Of a stretch of 64,000 bases of DNA, positions 36,257-45,710 are shown piece after piece (positions within the stretch are counted from its first letter, which is position 1; each line of letters opens with the position of its first letter). The notes under the pieces are model-generated. The model had not been told where the DNA came from. It worked only from the letters and a program-made list of their open reading frames with translations, and did not search any database. This stretch comes from Virgibacillus chiguensis (lineage in GTDB: Bacteria; Bacillota; Bacilli; Bacillales; Amphibacillaceae): positions 186,001 to 250,000 of the forward strand of contig NZ_FQXD01000006.1 in NCBI RefSeq assembly GCF_900129865.1. The letters are read 5' to 3'. Both the position numbers and the translations under genes were made by a program.

Positions 36257-37342
36257 TCATTTTTCTTCGAAGCCAAACTTATCCCATGGTTGCAGATGGT
36301 CAAGAAGGAATACTTCTTCCTCACGTATTCTGCCAACAACATTGGACTTACCTGAATTCTCCATATCTTGCAATGCTATTTGTAACTCTCCTGCATATTG
36401 CTTATATAAATCACTTTCAATAATAATATCCCCGCGCTTTATATTCGGTGTGTGATGCACAGGGAAAGAATGCCCTCGATACTTGACTCGACTTTGAGTA
36501 GAACGAATTAAATAATCGGATACATCCCCACGATAGAAATGTGGTTCATCAAAAATAATTTTCCTCTCCAAGTCAGAGATTCCTTCTTCTACTTCCATTG
36601 CAAAAATAATTTTTTCACGTTGTAGCGTACCTAGCTTCTTTAGCTCTTCTTCGGATGCATAAGCATTGCCAATAATCACATCGTCAATTAAATTGGTAGC
36701 CCATAAATGTTTTGCCTGTACTTCAATAGGTAATGTACGGTGCATTTCCAAAGTAGGAAGGCCTTCCATAATCGGCCATGGTCCATAAGTCGCATCGGAA
36801 GAAGATACAAATGCTGCTGTTCTTAAACCGTAATCTTTAAATTTCTTACTACACTGTATAAAAAAGTCATAAGCAAGACCTGAATACCTATGTGGATAAA
36901 AATTATGACAGCCTATTAACTTTTCTTTGTTAGGACGATAACTCATGATATTATCTAAGTATTTCGTTGCATTACTCATATTTATTTCTACCTTTAAACC
37001 ATACGGATTAAAAGTCATCTGCGCTTCTTCATTTCCAGTAAAGCCGAGATCTAACCGAATCCCATCAACACCTAATGCATTAAAAAAAGATAAATCATTA
37101 TATGAAATATTTAATTCTGAAAAAACTCTTGGATTTATATCACAAATTACTTCCATACCTAGTTGTTTGGAGAACTGAATGGTTTGTTTAAAGTGTTCAA
37201 TAATTTTCTCAGCATCACCCTCCATGGATAGAAGGCATGTAAAAATACGAGTAAAACCATATTTATGAGCTAATTCAATATACGCTAGATCATCTTCCAC
37301 CTTTGAATGGTTCGGATATATAGAAATCCCCAAGTTTCTCAT
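36257..37342 (-). CDS. mupG: 6-phospho-N-acetylmuramidase (DUF871)
   Basis: A 361-residue DUF871 protein with a TIM-barrel N-terminal domain and a cyclophilin-like C-terminal domain. S. aureus MupG splits MurNAc-6-P-GlcNAc inside the cell into MurNAc-6-P and GlcNAc. The opening MRNLGISIYP, GIRLDLGF and CHNFYPH motifs fit the family. GAGGTGAT precedes the ATG. It lies between PTS IIA and murQ on the same strand, the expected pathway order. It is full length with no visible lesion. Confidence 0.9.
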   Translation of the reverse strand: MRNLGISIYPNHSKVEDDLAYIELAHKYGFTRIFTCLLSMEGDAEKIIEHFKQTIQFSKQLGMEVICDINPRVFSELNISYNDLSFFNALGVDGIRLDLGFTGNEEAQMTFNPYGLKVEINMSNATKYLDNIMSYRPNKEKLIGCHNFYPHRYSGLAYDFFIQCSKKFKDYGLRTAAFVSSSDATYGPWPIMEGLPTLEMHRTLPIEVQAKHLWATNLIDDVIIGNAYASEEELKKLGTLQREKIIFAMEVEEGISDLERKIIFDEPHFYRGDVSDYLIRSTQSRVKYRGHSFPVHHTPNIKRGDIIIESDLYKQYAGELQIALQDMENSGKSNVVGRIREEEVFLLDHLQPWDKFGFEEK

Positions 37343-37355
37343 CTAATCACCTCTA

Positions 37356-37682
37356 TCATGATAATTTTGTTTCTAAGCAATGAATTCGTTGTAGCATTTT
37401 TATCATCTGTTCAATTAAAGATATTTCACTAATGGATGTCATGAGATGGTCTTGGGCATGCACCATTAATAATGACATCTTCACTGGTTCATCATTTATT
37501 TCTGCTTGAATTAATTTCGTTTGCGTATTATGCGCTTTCGTTAATTGCTCTTGTGCTTCCTTCAATTTTTCTTCTGCATCGGAAAATGCGCTCTCATAAG
37601 CTAACTCCAGAGCTTTGTAGGCAGTAGCTTTCGCGTCACCACCGTGGGAAATAATAGAAAAAATATCCATTTCTACATTCAT
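37356..37682 (-). CDS. PTS lactose/cellobiose family IIA component
   Basis: A 108-residue cytosolic, helical phosphocarrier of the Lac family. The phospho-accepting His75 lies in LLMVHAQDHLMT and the trimer-forming acidic residue in GGDAKATAYKAL. It passes phosphate from HPr to the IIB at 37846. GGAGG precedes the start. It is the first gene of the minus-strand unit IIA-mupG-murQ-kinase and is divergent from IIB/IIC. Confidence 0.92.
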   Translation of the reverse strand: MNVEMDIFSIISHGGDAKATAYKALELAYESAFSDAEEKLKEAQEQLTKAHNTQTKLIQAEINDEPVKMSLLMVHAQDHLMTSISEISLIEQMIKMLQRIHCLETKLS

Positions 37683-37756
37683 GATATAGACCTCCTTAGC
37701 TATTTATCAACATCATATCATACTTAAAATAAAATTTTAAGTTTTATTTTTTTATA

Positions 37757-37809
37757 TTGAATTTTTCTTTCACATACTATATAATCAATGTATGTGAAAC
37801 CCTTTTCAC
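37757..37809 (+). promoter_or_regulatory. Promoter and inverted-repeat operator of the PTS IIB/IIC operon
   Basis: -35 TTGAAT (37757-37762), 17 bp spacer, perfect -10 TATAAT (37780-37785). A perfect 10 bp inverted repeat TTTCACATAC (37768-37777) and GTATGTGAAA (37790-37799) straddles the -10, and a second palindrome GTGAAA-CCCT-TTTCAC (37794-37809) overlaps its right arm. This is a strong repressor-site arrangement in the divergent control region; the regulator is not identified in the window. Confidence 0.7.
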
Positions 37810-37845
37810 GTTTTCACGATTTATACAAATTGAGGAGGTAAGAAA

Positions 37846-38151
37846 ATGAAAGTGTTATTTGTATGTTCTGGGGGAATGTCTAGCGCAATTGTAGTTAAGG
37901 CGCTAAAGACGGAAGCGAAAAAACATGGGCATGAAATGGAAGTCCACGCTATTGGAACAAGTGAGGTTGAACAAGAAATGCAAAAAGGGTGGGATGTTTG
38001 TATGGTCGCACCACAAATTAAACATCGCTTTAACCAAGTCAAAGTGCATGCGGACGAAGCAGGAGTTCCTTGTGGAGCAATTCCAGCACAAGCTTACACG
38101 CCATTAGGTGGTCCTTTACTATACAAAACTCTAAATGAACTCATCAAGTAA
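37846..38151 (+). CDS. PTS cellobiose-type IIB component
   Basis: A 101-residue cytosolic IIB of the cellobiose/diacetylchitobiose type. The phosphocysteine is Cys7 in LFVCSGGMSSA. It takes phosphate from IIA and donates it to the incoming sugar at IIC. GAGGAGG precedes the ATG. It is the first gene of the plus-strand operon and is followed 20 bp later by IIC. Confidence 0.93.
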   Translation: MKVLFVCSGGMSSAIVVKALKTEAKKHGHEMEVHAIGTSEVEQEMQKGWDVCMVAPQIKHRFNQVKVHADEAGVPCGAIPAQAYTPLGGPLLYKTLNELIK

Positions 38152-38171
38152 AGCGAAGGGAAGAGATTACC

Positions 38172-39437
38172 TTGAGTAAATTTGTAGATTTTATGGAAAA
38201 TAAACTGTCGGCTCCTATGGCACGTTTATCGGAACAACGTCATTTATTAGCTGTTCGAGATGGGGTTATTTCTGCATTACCTTTTATTATTGTTGGATCA
38301 TTCTTTTTAATCTTTGCTTTTCCGCCATTACCAAAAGATTGGGCAATTACACAATGGGCAACAGAGCATGCTGCAGAAATTTTAATTCCATACCGAATGA
38401 CCATGTTTATCATGTCATTATACATAGCATTTGGTATTGGCTATAATCTAGCGAAGTCCTATAAAGTAGACCCTTTATCTGGAGCACAAATTGCTGTTGC
38501 GGCTCTATTATTAACCCTAACGCCAACTGCTCTTGATGAATTAGGGTTTGTTCTGCCAATGCAATATTTAGGTGGACATGGACTATTTGTTACCATTATC
38601 GTATCCATTCTTGCTGTAGAAATATTTAGAGTTTGTAAACAAAAACAAATTACCATTAAATTACCTGAGCAAGTACCATCTTCGGTTTCTCGCTCATTCG
38701 AAGCACTTATTCCCGTTGCCATAGTAATCATCTTAATGTCAACCATTACCGTTGTAATGGGAGTAAATCTACATCATGTAGTCGATAAATTAGTTGCTCC
38801 ATTAGTAACTGCAGGCGATAGCTTATTCGGTGTATTAGTACCAGTATTTCTCATCACTTTCTTCTGGTCATTCGGTATACATGGGGTTTCTGTCGTAGGT
38901 TCTATTGCAAGACCACTATGGGAAGTATATCTCGTTAACAACTCTCAAGCAGTGGCAGATGGAGCTTCCACCATTCCGCATATCGCACCAGAAACTTTTT
39001 ACCAATGGTTTATTTGGATAGGTGGTTCTGGGGCTACATTAGGTCTCGTTATTGCGATGTTGCTTTTCGCAAGATCTAAATACATTAAAAATTTGGGTAG
39101 AGCTACGATCGTTCCTAGTTTGTTTAATATAAACGAACCAGTTATTTTCGGGGCACCAATTGTTCTTAATCCCTTATTGATTATTCCGTTTATTATTACG
39201 CCAATTGTTACAGCGATTATTGCTTATTTTGCAACATCTATAGGATTAGTAAGCCCGACATATATTATGCCACCATGGACATTACCAGCTCCAATTGGTG
39301 CATACTTATCCACTGGTGGTGATTGGCGAGCTGTTGTATTAGTACTAATAAATATAACCATATCTGTAACAATCTATATGCCGTTCTTAAAGCTATATGA
39401 TAAAAAAATGATAGCTATGGAACAAGGAGAGGAATAA
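38172..39437 (+). CDS. PTS cellobiose-type IIC permease
   Basis: A 421-residue membrane permease of the CelB/ChbC type with about 10 hydrophobic segments, importing and phosphorylating a disaccharide. NINEPVIFGAPIVLNP is the conserved substrate-site loop. The start is a TTG at 38172 with GAAGGGAAGAG upstream. The linked mupG and murQ point to a MurNAc- or GlcNAc-containing disaccharide, while the GH4 gene downstream would suit beta-glucosides; the sequence alone does not decide. Confidence 0.92.
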   Translation: MSKFVDFMENKLSAPMARLSEQRHLLAVRDGVISALPFIIVGSFFLIFAFPPLPKDWAITQWATEHAAEILIPYRMTMFIMSLYIAFGIGYNLAKSYKVDPLSGAQIAVAALLLTLTPTALDELGFVLPMQYLGGHGLFVTIIVSILAVEIFRVCKQKQITIKLPEQVPSSVSRSFEALIPVAIVIILMSTITVVMGVNLHHVVDKLVAPLVTAGDSLFGVLVPVFLITFFWSFGIHGVSVVGSIARPLWEVYLVNNSQAVADGASTIPHIAPETFYQWFIWIGGSGATLGLVIAMLLFARSKYIKNLGRATIVPSLFNINEPVIFGAPIVLNPLLIIPFIITPIVTAIIAYFATSIGLVSPTYIMPPWTLPAPIGAYLSTGGDWRAVVLVLINITISVTIYMPFLKLYDKKMIAMEQGEE

Positions 39438-39601
39438 AAAAATAACATTACAATGGGACAGGCATCCAAAGCATTAGGCTCCCATTCATTATTATCGGAG
39501 TGTAATAATATGAAAGAATTTGGACTGCAAGGTGAAACGCAGCTATATGGGATCAATTTCATCCTTGCGTAAGACGTTCATTTTTCCTATGCAGCAATGA
39601 A

Positions 39602-39636
39602 GAAAAGAGAATAGAGGGTGTTCTCTTTTCTTTTTA
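39602..39636 (+). terminator. Intergenic terminator/attenuator after IIC
   Basis: AAAAGAGAA (39602-39610) pairs with TTCTCTTTT (39620-39628), followed by CTTTTT. It probably lowers expression of the two downstream genes relative to the PTS genes. Confidence 0.65.
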
Positions 39637-39657
39637 CTCTATAGATGAGGTGAAAAT

Positions 39658-39969
39658 ATGATTCAATCCAAAGGCATCATCCCTAGAATTAGTTTTAAAG
39701 GGGTATTTGTGTTTATGTCAATAACCATTTTAGGGTTATTGCTGTTTCCCACCCTTTTCATGACTTTAGGTATTACTAAAACAGCTAGTTTTTTTATCGC
39801 TTGTACTATTTCTTCATCCATTGGTAGTATGCTCGTTTTAACTAAAATTGATGGTAAACCTACTGAAAGAATCTATTTCAGAAAAAGAATGGCGCTTTCA
39901 ATGATTGTTGGCCTTTTATCAAGTGCACTCATTATTTTTGTTTTTGGAGGAGATATTTTTGGATACTAA
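39658..39969 (+). CDS. Small three-helix membrane protein of the PTS locus
   Basis: A 103-residue protein with about three hydrophobic helices (VFVFMSITILGLLLFPTLF, ASFFIACTISSSIGSMLVL, MIVGLLSSALIIFVFG) and basic loops. GAGGTGA precedes the ATG. Its 3' end overlaps the GH4 start by 11 bp, which suggests translational coupling. The family is not recognised; its place between IIC and the hydrolase suggests an auxiliary role in sugar uptake. Confidence 0.75.
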   Translation: MIQSKGIIPRISFKGVFVFMSITILGLLLFPTLFMTLGITKTASFFIACTISSSIGSMLVLTKIDGKPTERIYFRKRMALSMIVGLLSSALIIFVFGGDIFGY

Positions 39970-41275
39970 AGGTATAAAACTTGTCACTATTGGCGGTGGA
40001 TCAAGCTATACACCGGAATTTGTGGAAGGCATTATTAAACGGTATAACGAATTACCAGTCAAGGAGCTCTGGCTTGTCGATATCGAAGACGGCAAAGAAA
40101 AACTTGATATTGTAGGAAACCTAGCTCGAAGAATGGTTAAAAAAGCCAACATCCCGATGGAAGTACATTTAACTTTAGATAGAGAAACTGCTTTACAAAA
40201 TGCGGACTTTGTAACTACACAAATTCGAGTCGGATTGTTAGATTCAAGAATTAAAGATGAAAGGATACCAATTAAACACGGAATGATTGGCCAAGAAACA
40301 AATGGTGCTGGCGGATTATTTAAAGCCCTTCGAACCATTCCAGTATTAATGGAGATTGCTGAAGACATGCAAAAATTATGTCCAAACGCTTGGTTAATTA
40401 ATTTTACAAATCCAGCAGGTATCGTTACGGAAGCATTAGTAAAATATAGTAAACATAAAAAAGTGGTTGGTGTTTGTAATGTGCCAATTAATATGAAAAT
40501 TACTATTGCAGACCTTTTAGGCGTGCCTGAAGAAAAAGTTCAGATTGAATTCGCAGGTTTAAACCATATGTCTTATGGTACGGATGTATTTGTAGACGGG
40601 GGATCAAAATTAGCGGAAGTGATTGAATTATTGGCTAAACCTGAAAATCAACTATCTATGAACAATATAGCACCTCTTCCATGGGAAGAAGAATTTATTA
40701 AAGCACTTCATATGATACCTTCTCCTTATCATCGTTATTATTATAAGACGAAGGAAATTTTAGCTAATGAACAAAACGAATACCAAGAAGGAAAAACAAG
40801 AGCAGAAACAGTCAAAGAGCTGGAAAGTAAGTTATTTGAACTTTATAAAGATCCAGACCTAAATATTAAACCACCCCAACTTGCTGAAAGAGGTGGCGCA
40901 TACTATAGTAATGTCGCTTGTAATCTTATTTCATCTATTTATAACAATACAGGAGATATCCAAACGCTTAATGTTGTGAACAACGGAGCAATTTCCAGTC
41001 TTCCTGACAACACTGTAGTCGAAGTGAACTGTACCGTAACAAATAAAGGACCAATCCCTTTAGCTGTCGGTGCTTTACCATCTCCTATTAATGGACTTAT
41101 TCAACAAATCAAGTCTTTTGAGCTAGCTGCGATTGAAGCAGCTGTAACAGGTTCTTATGAAAAAGCATTGTTAGCATTATGTATTAACCCTTTAATTACA
41201 GATGATGGAAAAGCAAAAGTAATTCTTGATGAATTACTTGAAGCACATAAAGAATATTTACCACAATTTCAATAA
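39959..41275 (+). CDS. Glycoside hydrolase family 4 (6-phospho-beta-glucosidase type)
   Basis: A 438-residue NAD- and metal-dependent hydrolase of GH4 cleaving 6-phospho-glycosides delivered by the PTS. The NAD-binding LVTIGGGSSYTPEF (near 8-21), INFTNPAGI, metal-ligand VCNVPI and GLNHMSYG are intact. The start is a TTG at 39959 with GGAGGAG 6 nt upstream, inside the end of the preceding gene; the longer ORF from 39905 has no such site. The specificity (glucose versus amino sugar) is unresolved. Confidence 0.9.
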   Translation: MDTKGIKLVTIGGGSSYTPEFVEGIIKRYNELPVKELWLVDIEDGKEKLDIVGNLARRMVKKANIPMEVHLTLDRETALQNADFVTTQIRVGLLDSRIKDERIPIKHGMIGQETNGAGGLFKALRTIPVLMEIAEDMQKLCPNAWLINFTNPAGIVTEALVKYSKHKKVVGVCNVPINMKITIADLLGVPEEKVQIEFAGLNHMSYGTDVFVDGGSKLAEVIELLAKPENQLSMNNIAPLPWEEEFIKALHMIPSPYHRYYYKTKEILANEQNEYQEGKTRAETVKELESKLFELYKDPDLNIKPPQLAERGGAYYSNVACNLISSIYNNTGDIQTLNVVNNGAISSLPDNTVVEVNCTVTNKGPIPLAVGALPSPINGLIQQIKSFELAAIEAAVTGSYEKALLALCINPLITDDGKAKVILDELLEAHKEYLPQFQ

Positions 41276-41283
41276 TACTTAAT

Positions 41284-41345
41284 AAAAAAACTTGGCTTGT
41301 CACCATGTCCTATGGCGAATGCTGTAGTTTTTCTTAAACGATAAA
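41284..41345. repeat. Dispersed hairpin repeat, copy B
   Basis: AAAACTTGGCTTGTCACC, loop ATGTCCTATGG, then GAATGCTGTAGTTTTTCTTAAACGATAAA. It sits between the GH4 gene and the lacI terminator. Confidence 0.65.
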
Positions 41346-41394
41346 AACCATACGTCAAAAATGAAAGATACATTCTGGCGCATGGTTTTTATTT
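41341..41394. terminator. Bidirectional terminator between GH4 and lacI
   Basis: ATAAAAACCAT, a large loop and ATGGTTTTTAT form an 11 bp stem with T/A runs on both sides, between convergent genes. Confidence 0.65.
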
Positions 41395-42411
41395 TTATCT
41401 TTCCCCTACAGAATCCCGATACACAATTTCATGTGGAATAATGATACGTTTTTCAGGGACAAAATCCGATTGCGTTTTTTCAATTAAAGCTTTCGCAGAT
41501 TGTACACCCAGTTGATATATTTGAATGTCAACAGTTGTTAAAGCTGGACTTGTCAGTTCAGATAGGTATACATTGTTAAAGCTTACCAATGAAATATCAG
41601 TAGGGACATCATACCCTAATTTTTCCAAAGCACTTAGCACCCCTAGACTCATTAAATCATCACTTACAACAATTCCTGTTGGCGGATGCTCTAATTGCAG
41701 CAACTTCTCTATTGCTTCTCTCCCTCCTGATTGAAGAAATTCACTATGAATACAATAAGCTTCACAAACTGGTAGATCCGATTCATTTAAAGCCGCTTTA
41801 TATCCGTTTTCTCGATCCATCGTTACAATAAGATCTCTGGAACCACCAATAAAAGCAATATGCTCATGGCCTTGGTCAATTAAATAATTTGTTATCTCTT
41901 TTCCTGCTTTATAGTTATCATTATCGACATGTGTAATTTCACTTACATAATCATACGGTTTTCCTACAATTACAAATGGGAAATCTTTTTCACGCAAAAA
42001 ATTTGTTATTCGGTCATTCATACGTGAGTAAAGTAAAATGATTCCGTCTACATAACTGCCATAAACCATACGTTCTACTTCAGCAAACATCTCTTCTTCT
42101 GTTCCACCACTTGATAACATCATCGAATATTGCATATCATGGGTAACCGTTCCGATACCTCGCAACACTTCCGGGAAGAACGGATTTTGTAAAGACTTAT
42201 CAGCAGATGAAGGCATCACAACGCCAATCGTTTTGGTAGATTTAGCAACTAAATTCCTAGCATTTACGTTAGGGTGATATCCTAATTCCTTCATTGCCTT
42301 TCGAACCTTCTTTTTCGTATCCAGACTGATTCTCGGATTATCTGCAATTACTCTAGACACAGTAGAAGGTGATACACCTGTCGCCTTTGCTACATCTTTT
42401 ATTGTTACCAT
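41395..42411 (-). CDS. LacI-family repressor (MalR-like)
   Basis: A 338-residue regulator. The helix-turn-helix TIKDVAKATGVSPSTVSRVIADNP (3-26) and hinge YHPNVNARNL are followed by a periplasmic-binding-like effector domain. It is the last gene of the malE-malF-malG-GH31-lacI strand and resembles MalR of Gram-positives. The three AGCGCAAACGTTTT boxes at the promoters of this locus (48414, 48546, 50984) have the central CG typical of LacI/CcpA operators and are its likely targets; CcpA could bind the same sites. Confidence 0.88.
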   Translation of the reverse strand: MVTIKDVAKATGVSPSTVSRVIADNPRISLDTKKKVRKAMKELGYHPNVNARNLVAKSTKTIGVVMPSSADKSLQNPFFPEVLRGIGTVTHDMQYSMMLSSGGTEEEMFAEVERMVYGSYVDGIILLYSRMNDRITNFLREKDFPFVIVGKPYDYVSEITHVDNDNYKAGKEITNYLIDQGHEHIAFIGGSRDLIVTMDRENGYKAALNESDLPVCEAYCIHSEFLQSGGREAIEKLLQLEHPPTGIVVSDDLMSLGVLSALEKLGYDVPTDISLVSFNNVYLSELTSPALTTVDIQIYQLGVQSAKALIEKTQSDFVPEKRIIIPHEIVYRDSVGER

Positions 42412-42465
42412 TTTTTACATCTCACCCTCTACTCCATCATTTGTATCATTAGTTAGTATATAATG

Positions 42466-44814
42466 TTATAGGTTTATCGTTGTTTGCTTTCCACTTTTCG
42501 CTCCATTTATTATAACATGCTGCCCTTCGCTAAGACCAATTACATTCACTTTTATGTCCTGATAACTTGGCTGATACGTACCCTCTTTGCGTTTCACTTC
42601 AACGGCTACTTGATCCTTTGTCGAGATGATCTCTAAGTCGAGTTTAAGATAAGTACCATTCTCAAAAGCAAATGTTTCTCCATCATCATCATAAAGCATA
42701 CATGTATATGTTGCATCTTTCTGGCTTGCGAAAATATGCATGGTCATATCGGTTCCTTGTTTTTCCTTGTTAGAGATATAAGGATTTTGCAACACTGCTG
42801 TTCCTTTTTTAATAAAGATCGGTAATTGATCCAGTTCTGCATGAACAAGGTGTACTTTACCCCCTTCAAATTCTTTTCCCACAATGAAGTCTACCCAACC
42901 ACCTTCTGGAAAGTATACAGCACGATCTGTAACTGCTGGGGCTAAAATTGGCGCGATCATCACATTATCCCCAACCATAAATTGATCGTTTAGATTATAG
43001 GTCTTCTCATCAGTAGGATACTCCATGAATAACGGACGCATAACAGGCAAACCTCGTTCACTTGCTTGACGAAACAACGTATACCATTGTGGCATCCATT
43101 CATAACGCATTTTAATATATTTTCTTATAATATCTTCATACTCTTCCCCAAACTGCCATGGCTCTTGATACAGCGTTCCGATAGCTGAATGATTACGGAA
43201 AAACGGTGTAAACGCGCCAACTTGCGTCCAACGAACCAATAGTTCTGGGTTTGTATCATGGGCAAATCCACCTACATCAGGGCCAGCAAAAGCAACACCA
43301 GATAACCCTAAGTTCATTACCATTGGCAGACTCATTTGTAAATGTTCCCAAAAGCTCCGATTATCGCCCGTCCATACTGTAGCATACCGTTGTACACCAG
43401 CGTAACCGGAACGAGTAAGCAAAAAAGGACGTTTACCATTTAATTGTTCTTTTAATCCTTCGTAGGTTGCTTCCCCCATTAATAAACCGTAGACATTATG
43501 CAATGCACGATGTGTTGTAGGATTGCCATCATTCCGATGCATGACAGCGGTATCCATTGTTTTTGTTTCATTAAATACAGCTGGCTCATTCATATCATTC
43601 CAGACACCTTCTACACCCATATCGCTGTAAAACACATGCTTATCGCCCCACCATTTCCTTACACGTTCCTCGGTAAAGTCAGGAAAGGCGCTTTTACCTG
43701 ACCAAACTTCTCCAATATAAATATCATCTTCAAGATACTTACAGAAGTTGTCATCTCTTACCCCTTCTTGGTAAATGGTATATTCAGGATCTTTTTTCAC
43801 ACCTGGATCAACGATTGGCACAACACGAATTCCCATATCTCGAAGATCCGCTATTAATTTTTTAGGATCAGGGAAACGATTTTTATCAAACGTAAATACA
43901 CGATAACCATTCATATAATGAATATCTAAATGGATGACATCAACAGGAATATCTTGCTCCACAAATTTTTTCGCTAAAGCACGAACTTCTTCTTCCGATT
44001 CGTAGCTATACCTTGACTGATGATAGCCTAATGCCCACTTTGCTGGAAGAGGCATTCTTCCAGTTATGAAAGTATATTGTTCTAAAACTTCTTTTGGAGT
44101 GGGCCCTGCCATGACATAATAATCGACTTGTCCCCCTTCTGCACGAAAGGTATACATATTATTATAGCTTTTCATATCAAAGGTCGTTCTAAATGTATTA
44201 TCAAAAAAGATACCATGTGCTTTTCCTTGGCGTAGTGTCATAAAGAAAGGAATAGATTGGTACAAGGGATCTGTTTCTGGATTATGCGGTGCATATACAT
44301 CACTATTCCACATCTCATATTTTTCTCCGCGTTTATCTAAAAAACCACTTTTTTCTCCAAATCCATAGTAATGATCTGTAGTGAATTTCTCTTTACATAC
44401 GATTACTTCTCCGTTTTCTCTAAAAGCCATGCCACGTTCTTTTTCTCGAACAATAACGCGTCCGTTGATTTCATGAATAGAGACACGAAATGGCTGTTTA
44501 CGTATAGCAACTTCAAGCTCCTCTGTTTGTAACAAAATCGTATCCGACATTTCCTTTTCAGTAATTGGCATGTTTTTTGGCTCTACTACCACTGATTTCG
44601 AGTCATTTAAATCAACTTTTCCTGTAGGATTCATTACAATCCTAACAATGGAAGGATGATAAAAACAAACAACGACATGTACCTTTTCACATCGAAAAGA
44701 GTAGCCTTGGGAATTTCTCTTAAACTCTATTACATTCCCAATATCGCAGAATCGAATTGCTTCTGTCGCTGTATTATTTCCTGGATGAATAGCAAAACTA
44801 GTATCCTCTAGCAC
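42466..44814 (-). CDS. GH31 alpha-glucosidase
   Basis: A 782-residue cytosolic (no signal peptide) family 31 glycosidase releasing glucose from the non-reducing ends of maltose/maltodextrins. The nucleophile Asp lies in GVWNDMNEPAVF and the acid/base Asp in VWTGDNRSFWEHL; the N-terminal beta-sandwich and C-terminal beta domains give the usual length. It follows malG in the same unit by about 47 bp. It completes intracellular breakdown of sugars produced by the cyclomaltodextrinase. Confidence 0.91.
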   Translation of the reverse strand: MLEDTSFAIHPGNNTATEAIRFCDIGNVIEFKRNSQGYSFRCEKVHVVVCFYHPSIVRIVMNPTGKVDLNDSKSVVVEPKNMPITEKEMSDTILLQTEELEVAIRKQPFRVSIHEINGRVIVREKERGMAFRENGEVIVCKEKFTTDHYYGFGEKSGFLDKRGEKYEMWNSDVYAPHNPETDPLYQSIPFFMTLRQGKAHGIFFDNTFRTTFDMKSYNNMYTFRAEGGQVDYYVMAGPTPKEVLEQYTFITGRMPLPAKWALGYHQSRYSYESEEEVRALAKKFVEQDIPVDVIHLDIHYMNGYRVFTFDKNRFPDPKKLIADLRDMGIRVVPIVDPGVKKDPEYTIYQEGVRDDNFCKYLEDDIYIGEVWSGKSAFPDFTEERVRKWWGDKHVFYSDMGVEGVWNDMNEPAVFNETKTMDTAVMHRNDGNPTTHRALHNVYGLLMGEATYEGLKEQLNGKRPFLLTRSGYAGVQRYATVWTGDNRSFWEHLQMSLPMVMNLGLSGVAFAGPDVGGFAHDTNPELLVRWTQVGAFTPFFRNHSAIGTLYQEPWQFGEEYEDIIRKYIKMRYEWMPQWYTLFRQASERGLPVMRPLFMEYPTDEKTYNLNDQFMVGDNVMIAPILAPAVTDRAVYFPEGGWVDFIVGKEFEGGKVHLVHAELDQLPIFIKKGTAVLQNPYISNKEKQGTDMTMHIFASQKDATYTCMLYDDDGETFAFENGTYLKLDLEIISTKDQVAVEVKRKEGTYQPSYQDIKVNVIGLSEGQHVIINGAKSGKQTTINL

Positions 44815-44861
44815 GGTAATACCTCCTACTGTCGATTTTCGAACCGAAAAAAGATATGTTG

Positions 44862-45710
44862 CTACCCTTTCGTCGCTCCTGAGGTTAAACCAGAAATTAA
44901 GTAACGTTGCAATAATAAGAACACAAGCGCAATTGGCACAGCAATAAGGATGGAACCAGCAGCAAATCTAGTGAAATTTGTTGAAAATTGGTCATTGATA
45001 AAATTAAATAACCCTAGTGCTAATGTATATTTTTCAGGACTTGTTAAAACAATTCTAGGTAATAAGAAGTCCATAAATGGCGCCATAAAATTAAATAATG
45101 CGACAACGGCTAAAATAGGCTTGGCCAATGGTAACATAATCGTCCAAAAAATTTTCAAATGACCTGCCCCATCTATTTTTGCCGCTTCGTCCAGTTCTTT
45201 AGGTATCGTATCAAAGTACCCTTTCACCAACCATGCGTTGAAAGGGATTTGACCACCAAGATAAATGATCATTAATCCATAAAGAGAATCGGTTAAGCCA
45301 ATTGTATTTAATAGAATGTACAAAGCAACCATCCCCATTAAAGCAGGAAACATTTGTAACAATAAAAACATATACAAACCATATTTTCTACCAACAAATT
45401 TGTATCGTGAAAATGCGTATGCAATTAACGATGTAATGATAACCGAACCGACAGAATTGACAACGGCAACATAAAGGCTATTTTTATACCAGATGACATA
45501 ATCACTATTTGGATCAGTAAACAACCATTTATAATGTTCTAACGTTGGGTTTTTTGGTATTAGCTCTGTAACCATCATGTTAGAACCCGGATTTAAGCTC
45601 ATCATAAATGCCCAAAACAGTGGGTATGCGATTAAAACAAACATAACAAATAAAAAAATATAGATAAACGTTACTTCTATTTTTGATTTTTTCTTACGCG
45701 ACATAGCCAT
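44862..45710 (-). CDS. malG: Maltodextrin/cyclodextrin ABC permease, MalG type
   Basis: A 282-residue inner permease with six membrane helices. The EAA loop ELDEAAKIDGAGHLKIFWTI contacts the ATPase. With MalF and MalE it forms the importer. It abuts malF with a 1 bp overlap (45710). No ATPase gene is in the locus; Bacillaceae usually supply a shared MsmX-type ATPase from elsewhere. Confidence 0.92.
   Translation of the reverse strand: MAMSRKKKSKIEVTFIYIFLFVMFVLIAYPLFWAFMMSLNPGSNMMVTELIPKNPTLEHYKWLFTDPNSDYVIWYKNSLYVAVVNSVGSVIITSLIAYAFSRYKFVGRKYGLYMFLLLQMFPALMGMVALYILLNTIGLTDSLYGLMIIYLGGQIPFNAWLVKGYFDTIPKELDEAAKIDGAGHLKIFWTIMLPLAKPILAVVALFNFMAPFMDFLLPRIVLTSPEKYTLALGLFNFINDQFSTNFTRFAAGSILIAVPIALVFLLLQRYLISGLTSGATKG

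Noticed and set aside
36136-36342. 68-codon ORF spanning the murQ-mupG junction
   Set aside because: It lies in the wrong frame relative to both genes and overlaps the mupG end; the upstream murQ relic is in another frame.
39438-39569. 44-codon extension in frame after the PTS IIC stop, with an internal ATG
   Set aside because: IIC already has a normal C-terminus, no ribosome site precedes the ATG and no similarity is evident; read-through is possible but unsupported.
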